Origin: JADJNW01 sp033761835 | Lineage (GTDB): Bacteria > Bacteroidota > Bacteroidia > Chitinophagales > Saprospiraceae | Reading direction: 5' to 3' | DNA: 13,841 bases | Assembly (NCBI GenBank): GCA_033761835.1 | Contig: JANRME010000208.1 | Span: 1-13,841, forward strand | Made by a program: the position numbers and the translations under genes | Notes under the pieces: generated by a model | What the model was told of the DNA's origin: nothing | Databases searched by the model: none | Seen by the model: the letters and a program-made list of their open reading frames with translations, nothing else | Part shown: piece by piece, positions 7,266 through 13,841 of the stretch | Position numbering within the stretch: position 1 is the first letter of the stretch | Layout: each line of letters begins with the position of its first letter

Positions 7266-7991
7266 ATGCTGTCAAATCATCAAATTTTTCCTACGACCCA
7301 AGAATTAAGCGAAGCAGCTGCCCAGCATATCATAGAATTGGCAAAATATTATATTCAAAAAAATGGGCGCTTCACCATCTCTTTATCTGGCGGCAGTACG
7401 CCGGAGCGCTTATTTAAATTATTTACACAATCGCCTTACCGTGATCAAATGCCCTGGCAAAACACTTATTTTTTCTGGGGTGACGAGCGTTGCGTACCTT
7501 TAAATGATGAACGTAATAATGCTTATCAAGCTATTCAGTTTTTATTTAGTAAAATTGATATTCCGGTAGAAAATATTTTCAGAATTCCCACTAATCTTAC
7601 GCCTGCCGAAGCCGCCGAGCAATATGAACAAACGATTAAAAATTTCTTTGCTACTGGGCAGCCTCGATTTGATTTGATGCTGTTGGGCATGGGCGACGAC
7701 GGGCATACGGCTTCGCTTTTCCCAAATACTTCTATTTTACATGAAGAAACACGGCTGGTAAAAGAAATTTATATAGAGAAGGTTGCTATGTATCGCATTA
7801 CAATGACCGCGCCATTAATTAATTTATCGCATCATATCATATTTTTAGTAACAGGCGCTAATAAAGCCGATACTTTGAAGAAAGTATTACATGGACATTA
7901 TGAACCCGAATTATATCCGTCACAATTTATTAAACCGGTAGATGGAACTTTACTTTGGATGCTCGATACACCCGCTGCCGAATTATTATAA
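7266..7991 (+). CDS. pgl: 6-phosphogluconolactonase (DevB/NagB-like)
   Basis: A 241-residue protein of the glucosamine/galactosamine-6-phosphate isomerase superfamily, the normal length for the lactonase branch. It hydrolyses 6-phosphogluconolactone to 6-phosphogluconate, joining the zwf and gnd reactions. Phosphate-binding SGGSTP is at 41-46, GDER (72-75) lies in the FFWGDERCVP block, and GMGDDGHTASLFP (141-153) carries the expected catalytic H147. The motif GDDGHTASLFP together with the zwf neighbour separates it from NagB deaminase. The ATG at 7266 gives a typical N-terminus; no Shine-Dalgarno is seen. The 213-nt gap after zwf is longer than elsewhere in the cluster and holds two repeat structures, so pgl could have its own promoter or be differently expressed. 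It converges with the DUF4249 gene across 104 nt of AT-rich DNA. Confidence 0.95.
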   Translation: MLSNHQIFPTTQELSEAAAQHIIELAKYYIQKNGRFTISLSGGSTPERLFKLFTQSPYRDQMPWQNTYFFWGDERCVPLNDERNNAYQAIQFLFSKIDIPVENIFRIPTNLTPAEAAEQYEQTIKNFFATGQPRFDLMLLGMGDDGHTASLFPNTSILHEETRLVKEIYIEKVAMYRITMTAPLINLSHHIIFLVTGANKADTLKKVLHGHYEPELYPSQFIKPVDGTLLWMLDTPAAELL

Positions 7992-8095
7992 AATTATTAT
8001 TGCATAATAAAAATATATAGTAATAAATTAAATAATTAATTAGTTTCTTTAATCAAAACCCACTAAAAATACTACATCACCAAATCACCAGATAT

Positions 8096-9154
8096 TTAAT
8101 CTATCCAACCCTCCGGCTTGATTTTAGTGCGATACTTACCTTCTACACAAGGAAAGCTGGCAAAGGGATCGCTAGTAAAGGGCAGGGTGGTGCCAATAAA
8201 TTTCGCCCGAGCATTCGGAATTTCCTGAAGCATATCGATGTAAATAACTTTATATCTTGAAGAAAATACACTAAAGACGCCTATAATCTTTTCAGAAGGA
8301 TTATTTACATTATAAATATTAGGGCTAAATTGCGTTTGTGCAGGTATATCAAATTGAGAACCAATATTTTGCGTTTGCGTTTCGAGTGATTTTAAATATT
8401 CAAAAACAGTAGGTGTAATCGCTCTTTGTTCCACACGCAAATAATATTTATTGGGCGGTGTAGCATAAGGTACACGCACCACTTTATGGGCAATCGGCTC
8501 TCCATCGCGCAATTTATCTGCCTGCACTATGATGCGCCTATTATATGTAATATCCCAGCATTCAGAAGGGAAGCAAGGCACGCGTACCTCCTGATTATTT
8601 TCCATTATAATATTACAAGAAGCTGCTTTTTCATAATGAATCCAATCCCATTCATAAAAATTTTCCTCCCCCGCAATATCGGTCAACTCCGCATACACAT
8701 CAAAACCATCATAATTCAAATCATCAGGAATTCGGCCCGACTCACGGGTATAGAAAACACTCACAGTATCCAATTCCGGGCAAGCGCGCATCGTCTCCGC
8801 AGTAGATTCATAGCTTTGTCCGTCAACGGTGATGTATAATTTATAGGTTTCGCCTATTACACCTTTAAAACCAAAATTAATTTCACCATTACTCTTAAAA
8901 TCGGTGCGGTTTCCCTTGCTATCCAGCACGTACGCGCTGGCGTTGGGAGGTGTCGGAAAATTATAGCCTCCTTTGGCGTCTATCTCGGTCAGGGAGTAAT
9001 TTACATTCACGCTACCGTAGGTCTCCGTTAATTCGGCATCAATAACGATGAATTGTTGAGTATCAGGCAATTCTGTTAAATCAACAGGATATTGGCAAGA
9101 ATTAATAATAAGTGAAATTATTATGATATTTATTAAAGATATGACTCTATTCAT
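8096..9154 (-). CDS. DUF4249 family outer-membrane-associated lipoprotein
   Basis: A 352-residue protein with a type II signal peptide: the hydrophobic stretch of residues 4-19 ends in the lipobox INSC with lipidated C20. The body is beta-rich and matches DUF4249 by its pattern: the opening Q-Y-P-x-D, a carrier region with many aromatic strands, and the block EYLKSLETQTQNIGSQFD followed by NIYNVNNPSEKIIGVFS, characteristic of the family. Extra cysteines occur in the mature part (for example in CFPSEC and FPCVEG) and might form disulfides. The gene starts 2 nt after the stop of the TonB-dependent receptor gene, so the two are almost certainly co-translated. DUF4249 genes are known as frequent companions of such receptors in Bacteroidota. 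The role is not established; a cell-surface accessory or substrate-capture protein for the receptor is inference. Confidence 0.9.
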   Translation of the reverse strand: MNRVISLINIIIISLIINSCQYPVDLTELPDTQQFIVIDAELTETYGSVNVNYSLTEIDAKGGYNFPTPPNASAYVLDSKGNRTDFKSNGEINFGFKGVIGETYKLYITVDGQSYESTAETMRACPELDTVSVFYTRESGRIPDDLNYDGFDVYAELTDIAGEENFYEWDWIHYEKAASCNIIMENNQEVRVPCFPSECWDITYNRRIIVQADKLRDGEPIAHKVVRVPYATPPNKYYLRVEQRAITPTVFEYLKSLETQTQNIGSQFDIPAQTQFSPNIYNVNNPSEKIIGVFSVFSSRYKVIYIDMLQEIPNARAKFIGTTLPFTSDPFASFPCVEGKYRTKIKPEGWID

Positions 9155-9156
9155 GA

Positions 9157-11583
9157 TTATTCAAATTTAAAATTATACGTAATGGAAATCAAAGGCGTAG
9201 GAAATACGCTTACTTTATAAGGGCGGAAGGTAGCGAGATCGGGATTAAAAAAATAAGAAAAAGCATTTTTCCGACCATAAACATTATATACTGTAAAAAC
9301 CCAGGAGCTTTCCCAGCGCCGATCTTTCATCGAAGGATTGTTGATCGTCCAGGAAAAATCGAGCCGATGGTAATCAGAAATGCGCGCGTTATTGCGGTCG
9401 GTATAAACCGGACTAAAACTAAATTCATCCTTAAAAAAACTCACTGGCGCCGTATATGGTCGCCCGGTGCTATATACAAAAGTAAAGGAAGCAGCGTTAT
9501 GCTCTTCTCTTTGAAAATTCAATAATACGTTGACTGTGTGCGGTTTATCTATATTACTTTGGAACCATTTGCCATCATTTAGTTGCTGCAAAGCAGGGAA
9601 GTCGCCTGTGATTTGCTGAAAGCTTCGGGCATATGTATAACTCAACCAACCCGTCATCACGCCTTTCTTTTTATTAATAAAAAATTCCACGCCATAAGCT
9701 TTGGCGATGCCCTTGAGCAGTTGCGTCTCCACCACAGGATTTACATTCAATTCTGCGCCGTTTAAATAATCAAAAATCGAGCGCTGCCAACGATAATAGC
9801 CTTCCACCGACCATTCCCACATCTTGCTTTCGCTATCTCTGAAATAACCAGCCGAGACCAAATCACTTTGCGCGGGCGGCACATAGCGGTTCGAGTTTTT
9901 CCAGCGTACATTGGGCAAAGGCGTAGCGTTATTGGCAATCATTTGCAAAAACTGATTCATTCGATTATAGCCAATTTTGACAGAACTAAGCTCGTCTATT
10001 TTATAACGAAGCGCCAGCCGAGGCTCGAACCGCGCGTAATGTGATTCAGTAGCATTCTTACTTAAATATAATGTATCTGTAATAGAACTTAATGTTTTTG
10101 GTTCTTCTGTATTAAAAATTGGAACAGCAGCGGGCCCGATATTCCAATAATTGACATAACGAAAACCGATTTCTGCTAATATTTTATCATTTATTTCATA
10201 TTCATCGGAAGCGAATAAAGCTATTTCCCAGGCTTGCTCGGAGGGTAGCCTTACGGTAGACACCGAAGAACCTTCAAGGGGCTCCAAATCAGCAGGATTG
10301 ATATCATAACGCGTCACGGTTGCACCCATATTAATGCGTTGTAAAGGAGAAGGCGCATAGGTCAATTCCACTTTTCCATTATAATAATCCAGTCGGGTAT
10401 CATAATCAAAACTCGTTTTATTATCCCTGGCAGCGGTAGTTGTATTGTAGCGCGATCGCACGCCTAAAGCATTCATATTCAGCTTGTCAGAGAAATAATG
10501 ATTCCAGCGCAAAGCCATATTATTATGTCCATATCTCATAGTTGCCTGGCGCGGTATAATATTTGCAATATTAAATAAAGTATCTACTCTATAAGAATCA
10601 TAACTAATATAACTGGAAAAGGAAATATGATCTTTGATCGTGGGTGTCCAGGTGATTTTATTAGCAAGGTCAAAAAACTTTGGTTTATTATTGGGCATCC
10701 TTGTATCAAAAAAAGGTAGTATGCCTGTAAGTACCTCATTATAAAAATTCACTAAATATTCATTAAAAGAAAATCGGGAAGAAGTCAGCCAAGCCAGCTT
10801 ATCCTTGACAATTGGCACATTCGCGTGCAAGCGATTAGAAATAATCCCGACCCCGCCTTTCATAGAAAATTGCTGCGAACTGGCTTCGCTCATTCTTACA
10901 TCTAATACCGCCGCCGTGCGCCCGCCGTACCGCGCAGGAATAGAGCCTTTGTACAATTGCATTTCCCGAATGGCATCAGTAGGAAATAAAGAGAATAAAC
11001 CCAGCAAATGCGTGGGATTGAACACAGGCATATTGTCGATCAAAATCAAGTTTTGCTCTACTGCGCCGCCCCTGATATTGATACCATTAGCGCCCTCTCC
11101 TACCGAGGATACCCCCGGCAAAGTCTGCAAACCCCGCAGCACATCTACCTCTCCGGCCGCCGGAGCGATCTTTTGCACCGCTTTCATACTGAGTACACTT
11201 ACACCCAAGGCTGGCGTTTCCATGGTACGCACGGCGCTCTGAGCCGTCACGACTACTTCCTCCAGTTGCGTAGCGATGTTTTCCATTTCGATTTGAATCA
11301 AGGAATCACCTTCTACCAGCATCCTTTGTGCAAAAGGCTTGTAGCCTACTACTGTAAAACGGATGGTATGCTCTGCACAAGTAACGGGCATCCGCACTTG
11401 TCCGTTCAAATCGGTAGTCACTTGGGTTTCTTTTCCATCCAAGCGGAAGGATGCGCCAATAAGCGGTTCAAAGGTCTGGGAATCAACTACTTTCGCATAA
11501 AAATAACAAGGGGCTTGAGCGTAGGAAACAATAGAGCATAGCAGCAACCAAGCTACTAACAGCCAAGGTGTTCGGTTAGTCAT
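9157..11583 (-). CDS. TonB-dependent receptor with N-terminal carboxypeptidase-regulatory-like domain
   Basis: An 808-residue outer-membrane protein. Residues 1-24 form a signal peptide (hydrophobic WLLVAWLLLCSIV, then SYAQA). Residues about 28-105 form a CarboxypepD_reg-like beta sandwich (AKVVDSQTFEPLIGASFRLD). Next come the conserved LEEVVVTAQ segment and a plug domain (about 120-240) with GVSSVGEGANGINIRGG and LIDNMPVFNPTHLLGLFS. The rest is a 22-strand-type barrel ending in a phenylalanine-containing final strand (ISITYNFKF). It should import an unidentified ligand using TonB-ExbBD energy. The partner gene, a DUF4249 lipoprotein, starts 2 nt downstream. The ATG at 11583 is chosen over the adjacent TTG at 11586. 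No SusD-like gene is present, so this is not a standard Sus locus, and no ligand can be deduced. Confidence 0.93.
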   Translation of the reverse strand: MTNRTPWLLVAWLLLCSIVSYAQAPCYFYAKVVDSQTFEPLIGASFRLDGKETQVTTDLNGQVRMPVTCAEHTIRFTVVGYKPFAQRMLVEGDSLIQIEMENIATQLEEVVVTAQSAVRTMETPALGVSVLSMKAVQKIAPAAGEVDVLRGLQTLPGVSSVGEGANGINIRGGAVEQNLILIDNMPVFNPTHLLGLFSLFPTDAIREMQLYKGSIPARYGGRTAAVLDVRMSEASSQQFSMKGGVGIISNRLHANVPIVKDKLAWLTSSRFSFNEYLVNFYNEVLTGILPFFDTRMPNNKPKFFDLANKITWTPTIKDHISFSSYISYDSYRVDTLFNIANIIPRQATMRYGHNNMALRWNHYFSDKLNMNALGVRSRYNTTTAARDNKTSFDYDTRLDYYNGKVELTYAPSPLQRINMGATVTRYDINPADLEPLEGSSVSTVRLPSEQAWEIALFASDEYEINDKILAEIGFRYVNYWNIGPAAVPIFNTEEPKTLSSITDTLYLSKNATESHYARFEPRLALRYKIDELSSVKIGYNRMNQFLQMIANNATPLPNVRWKNSNRYVPPAQSDLVSAGYFRDSESKMWEWSVEGYYRWQRSIFDYLNGAELNVNPVVETQLLKGIAKAYGVEFFINKKKGVMTGWLSYTYARSFQQITGDFPALQQLNDGKWFQSNIDKPHTVNVLLNFQREEHNAASFTFVYSTGRPYTAPVSFFKDEFSFSPVYTDRNNARISDYHRLDFSWTINNPSMKDRRWESSWVFTVYNVYGRKNAFSYFFNPDLATFRPYKVSVFPTPLISITYNFKFE

Positions 11584-11589
11584 CAATCA

Positions 11590-11607
11590 TCGGGATAACA
11601 GGGTAAT
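11590..11607 (+). other. Near-perfect I-SceI-like 18-mer in the receptor gene leader
   Basis: The plus strand reads TCGGGATAACAGGGTAAT, which differs from the 18-bp I-SceI homing endonuclease recognition site only at its second base. It starts 6 nt upstream of the receptor start codon. No homing endonuclease or intron is visible in the window. It may be coincidence, an introduced sequence, or a native leader element. Confidence 0.6.
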
Positions 11608-11633
11608 TAATAAATTTCCGTCTGGGGTTAGGG

Positions 11634-11667
11634 CAAATGTTAGGCTCTAATATATGGTTTGACAAAA
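11634..11667 (-). promoter_or_regulatory. Candidate promoter for the receptor-DUF4249 operon
   Basis: The minus strand has TTTTG (plus 11663-11667), a 20-nt spacer, then TAACATTTG (11634-11642). This resembles the Bacteroidota pattern TTTG-spacer-TAnnTTTG, but with one extra base in the -7 element. It would place transcription start about 40-45 nt before the ATG at 11583, with the I-SceI-like 18-mer in the leader. This rests on pattern only. Confidence 0.35.
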
Positions 11668-11717
11668 CAAGGCCTCTTCTATTTCCAATGCTTTGTCATA
11701 TCTCTGACTTAAAGTTG

Positions 11718-11750
11718 AGACTTCCGAGGTTTTTGAAACTTCGGAAGTCT
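11718..11750 (-). terminator. Strong hairpin after the M49-like peptidase gene, probable terminator
   Basis: A near-perfect inverted repeat: 15 paired positions (14 Watson-Crick, one G-U) around a 3-nt loop, with arms GACTTCCGAGG... and ...CTTCGGAAGTC. It lies 8 nt beyond the peptidase stop codon, upstream of the receptor operon on the same strand. There is no long T-run on the minus strand after the stem, so it may be a processing or stability element rather than a classic intrinsic terminator. The symmetric arms could work on either strand. Confidence 0.6.
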
Positions 11751-11758
11751 TTGCATTT

Positions 11759-13393
11759 CTAATTCAATACCTTCACACCTTGTTCAAATACAATATCCAC
11801 CGGAATGTTGGCAGCGTCCACCCGGTCAAGGTCGGCTTGTAATTGCGCACCAATGATGCCTTTTTCACTTACCAATTTTGCAACACCATCATAATTTCCA
11901 TCGCCCTGCAAGGTCAAAATCAATTCGGATAATTCCGCCATTGCTGTTTCCAGTTTATCAAAATTCACACGGTAAGTCCCATTTTCTAAGCGTTCAAATG
12001 CGCCTTTTTCCTGAAAAAAGTTAAAGCGAATCATATTGGCTTTGCCATGCGCACTGGCTGCTCCGAAGCGCACCGAGCGGAAGATACCCGCCATAAAGGT
12101 CGTGTAATAATCTTTCAGATCGCCTTCCAAATCGCCCTTTTCATGTAATTGTTTAATCATATACAAGCCCAGAATATCCGCCTTGCCTTCTTCCAAAGCG
12201 GAGGCGTGTTCTTTCAAAGCTTCGCGTACTGTGCCTTTTTTATGAATCGTGTTTTTAATGCCCAAGCCGTGTGCTACTTCATGGAACATTGTATTTGCAA
12301 AGAAAGCATCAAAAGTCACGTGTTGACGCTGGTCTTCAGTAATCAATATATCATTGATGGGCACCATAATTTTGTCGTACTTGGCACGCATCGCGTTTTT
12401 GAGTTGCAATCGGCGTGTGCCCTTTTTCAGTTGCACTTCTTCATCATTTGGCAAATTGATCGCAATCGTTTTGCTGCCTGCGTTGCAATCGCCAGCATAA
12501 TAGACCACATCATAAGCGTTCAAATCCGCGTCTGCACCCGGTTTTTCCTGCTTGTAAGCTGCTGGCACAGGTATGCCTTTTTGCAATTCTGGCAACACCG
12601 AAGCGTATTTGGAGAGGCGCTCGCTCCAATCCATATCCTTGATCAAAACATAAGCCTCGTGGGCAGCTTTGTAGCCAAAGAGCTGATCCTCATACGTTTC
12701 AATTGGGCCGATCACCACATCAATTCGATTACTTTTCATATCCATCCAGGCGAGGTCGCTGGCTTGGTAGTTGTCGCTCAAGAGTGCTTCGGCGCGGAGT
12801 TCCAAGTATTTTTTCAAACCGGCGTCTTCCGCTAAAGCTGCCGCTTTTTTCAGCAAATCAGAAGCTTTGGTAACTTGATCTTTGAACATTTCCCGATAAG
12901 GAACGGTCTTCAGTTTGCCTTGCTCATCGCGTAGAAGGAAAGTATATAAACTAGCTTTATCCGGCAGATCCGATGCCTCAAATTCTTCCTTAGTCATATC
13001 TATCGGATAGAAATTAGCGCCCGCCGGTTTTGTCTCGAAGCCAGGCACGAAAGGCTTATTGTCATCCAGGCGATCCCATGGTCCGTAGTTGATAATCGCA
13101 AATTGCTTGAGTTTTTCATCCTGAATGCCATTCAGAAAAGCTTGTTTGTCGCCGAATGCTTCGTACCAGAACAATTCATCCATGATCTGCGCGGCTTCGA
13201 TGAGGATCGGAATCATCTGGCGTTCTTTATCTGTCAACTTGCTCAGATCAGCAGTTAGCTGAAAATTGCTGTATTTATTCAACAGCGAGTCAGCTGCCGT
13301 TATCACTGGTGTATCGGTGGAGGTGTCTTGTTTTTTGTTGCAAGCAAAGCATAGCAAAGCGATTGCCAAAAATGAAAGGATTTGGATTCTCAT
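11759..13393 (-). CDS. M49-like (dipeptidyl peptidase III-type) zinc metallopeptidase, lipoprotein
   Basis: A 544-residue protein with a type II signal peptide (hydrophobic IQILSFLAIALLCFA, lipidated C18), so it should be membrane-anchored and face the periplasm or cell surface. The catalytic core has the zinc motif HEVAHG (H371, E372, H375) and, 30 residues on, EEGKADILGLY (E401-E402) supplying the third ligand. This second motif, EExxxA(D/E)xxGLY, is the M49 dipeptidyl peptidase III signature. Classic family members have a six-residue HExxGH; here it is a five-residue HExxH. The surrounding NTMFHEVAHGLGIKNTI and VREALKEHASALEEGKAD fit bacterial M49-like proteins. The upper-lobe substrate region is too diverged to judge by eye, so dipeptide release from peptide N-termini is only the likely activity. 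It is apparently monocistronic, with a hairpin just after the stop. Similar proteins may be annotated as Zn-dependent hydrolases. Confidence 0.82.
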   Translation of the reverse strand: MRIQILSFLAIALLCFACNKKQDTSTDTPVITAADSLLNKYSNFQLTADLSKLTDKERQMIPILIEAAQIMDELFWYEAFGDKQAFLNGIQDEKLKQFAIINYGPWDRLDDNKPFVPGFETKPAGANFYPIDMTKEEFEASDLPDKASLYTFLLRDEQGKLKTVPYREMFKDQVTKASDLLKKAAALAEDAGLKKYLELRAEALLSDNYQASDLAWMDMKSNRIDVVIGPIETYEDQLFGYKAAHEAYVLIKDMDWSERLSKYASVLPELQKGIPVPAAYKQEKPGADADLNAYDVVYYAGDCNAGSKTIAINLPNDEEVQLKKGTRRLQLKNAMRAKYDKIMVPINDILITEDQRQHVTFDAFFANTMFHEVAHGLGIKNTIHKKGTVREALKEHASALEEGKADILGLYMIKQLHEKGDLEGDLKDYYTTFMAGIFRSVRFGAASAHGKANMIRFNFFQEKGAFERLENGTYRVNFDKLETAMAELSELILTLQGDGNYDGVAKLVSEKGIIGAQLQADLDRVDAANIPVDIVFEQGVKVLN

Positions 13394-13551
13394 GTCGTAT
13401 GGTTTTATTTTTATTTGAGCTATAACTTTAACAATTCAGGGGTAAGTTAAAAAGTAATTTGCTCAAATCAAATGAAGCGCATTTGCTCTTTTTTATCACG
13501 GGCTAGGTTTTCATCTATTCATTTTCAAAAAAATCATCTATTCTTTTCTCT

Positions 13552-13590
13552 TAAGTAGTCGAACAGTTTAATAGTCAATAGTCGAGAGTC
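13552..13590 (-). repeat. Dispersed repeat, uninterrupted copy matching the zwf-pgl gap
   Basis: Read on the minus strand, this 39-nt stretch matches the two blocks of 7187-7247 at 33 of 39 positions, without the 22-nt insert found there. It contains the iterated tetramer AGTC/GACT. It lies 8 nt from the 59-nt element at 13599-13657, so two dispersed elements sit side by side. Confidence 0.55.
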
Positions 13591-13598
13591 GCATTTGG

Positions 13599-13657
13599 TT
13601 GAAAATTAATAGTTTACGTCAATGAAAACCTATATTTTATTTAGAACAAATGCTTAT
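13599..13657 (+). repeat. 59-nt dispersed element, copy B
   Basis: Plus-strand copy of the element found in the receiver gene leader (minus strand 1375-1433), 49 of 59 identical without gaps. It ends 5 nt before an ATG (13663) that opens only 11 codons (MALFKKKFAAS), so no receiver gene follows. In the frame that is open in copy A it contains TAA and TAG, showing the match is not a conserved peptide. Confidence 0.7.
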
Positions 13658-13668
13658 CTTAAATGGCC

Positions 13669-13739
13669 TTGTTCAAAAAGAAATTTGCTGCTTCTTAAAA
13701 AAAATCAATAAATTAGAATTGTTCGAAAATAAACTTGCT
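13669..13739 (+). repeat. Direct repeat of a TTGTTC-containing 21-mer
   Basis: The 21-mers at 13669-13689 and 13719-13739 agree at 18 of 21 positions (TTGTTC, then A/G-rich, ending TTGCT) and start 50 nt apart. The first 15 nt also resemble 1383-1397 (TTGTTCTAAAATAAA). They may be binding sites for one regulator or parts of a repetitive element. Confidence 0.5.
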
Positions 13740-13809
13740 AAATTTTTAAAGTTTAGTAAATCTTGGATTATCAAAAACTTGGATTTATTGACAATTCATT
13801 TTCGAACAA
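13719..13809. repeat. Perfect 12-bp inverted repeat spanning 91 bp
   Basis: TTGTTCGAAAAT at 13719-13730 is exactly the reverse complement of ATTTTCGAACAA at 13798-13809. The 67 nt between are AT-rich with no frame of note, and no obvious target-site duplication flanks the arms. It could be paired operator half-sites or the ends of a tiny non-autonomous element. Confidence 0.55.
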
Positions 13810-13841
13810 CTTTATTATTAATTATTTTAATAATTATTTTA

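Larger units (their letters stand above)
13394..13841. other. Gene-free, repeat-rich AT region at the right edge
   Basis: No convincing gene in 448 nt; the longest plausible frames are 29 codons (13622-13711) and 11 codons (from 13663). It must hold the promoter of the peptidase gene, but no clear TAnnTTTG element was found. The region is a mosaic of repeats: ATTTGCTC twice (13457-13464, 13481-13488), TCATCTATTC twice (13511-13520, 13534-13543), a 39-nt element shared with the zwf-pgl gap, a 59-nt element shared with the receiver gene leader, and TTGTTC-type motifs with an inverted repeat. CTTGGATT also occurs twice (13762-13769, 13778-13785). Confidence 0.75.

Noticed and set aside
7994..8010. 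TTATTA-TTGCA-TAATAA hairpin after pgl as a terminator
   Set aside because: The 6-bp stem is entirely A/T and not distinguishable from background in this AT-rich convergent gap.
3952..8249. 10-mer GTAAATAACT at 3952, 7114 and 8240
   Set aside because: It is a short AT-rich word, one copy lies inside a coding gene, and the flanks show no similarity.
10805..11541. Two long overlapping plus-strand frames (145 and 177 codons) opposite the receptor gene
   Set aside because: They are shadows of the conserved signal peptide, carboxypeptidase-like and plug regions encoded on the minus strand.
12149..12835. 228-codon plus-strand frame opposite the peptidase gene
   Set aside because: It is fully antisense to a gene with clear motifs, and its own translation shows no family features.
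13622..13711. 29-codon frame resembling the translated receiver leader (YI.FRTNAY)
   Set aside because: The similarity follows from the nucleotide repeat, which elsewhere carries stops in the same frame. No conserved peptide can be supported.

Overview
The window reads as chromosome of a Bacteroidota bacterium, probably from the Saprospirales or a related group. This placement is inferred from gene content: a CarboxypepD_reg-type TonB-dependent receptor paired with a DUF4249 lipoprotein, an M49-like lipoprotein peptidase, a TPR/coiled-coil histidine kinase, and AT-rich leaders mostly without Shine-Dalgarno sequences. No rRNA, tRNA, CRISPR array, transposase or phage gene was seen.

Region 1 (1-3100, minus strand) is a three-gene signalling cluster in the transcription order TPR sensor histidine kinase, stand-alone receiver protein, and a receiver-histidine kinase hybrid cut by the left window edge. 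None of the visible parts carries a DNA-binding output domain. Region 2 (3498-7991, plus strand) is a pentose phosphate cluster, rpiB-gnd-zwf-pgl. It encodes the whole oxidative branch from glucose 6-phosphate to ribulose 5-phosphate plus the isomerase to ribose 5-phosphate. The Gnd nucleotide-binding loop looks NAD-type rather than NADP-type.

Region 3 (8096-11583, minus strand) is an outer-membrane pair: a TonB-dependent receptor followed after 2 nt by a DUF4249 lipoprotein. Its short leader contains an 18-nt stretch one base away from the I-SceI homing-endonuclease site. Region 4 (11759-13393, minus strand) is a lipoprotein resembling dipeptidyl peptidase III (M49) with a five-residue HEVAH zinc motif, followed by a strong hairpin.

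The right end (13394-13841) has no convincing gene but is dense in repeats. It holds a 59-nt element 83% identical to the leader of the receiver gene at 1375-1433, a 39-nt element shared with the zwf-pgl gap, several copies of a TTGTTCnAAAATAAA-like motif, and a perfect 12-bp inverted repeat. These dispersed, unexplained elements and the three-protein signalling cluster are the least ordinary things here; the metabolic genes are canonical.
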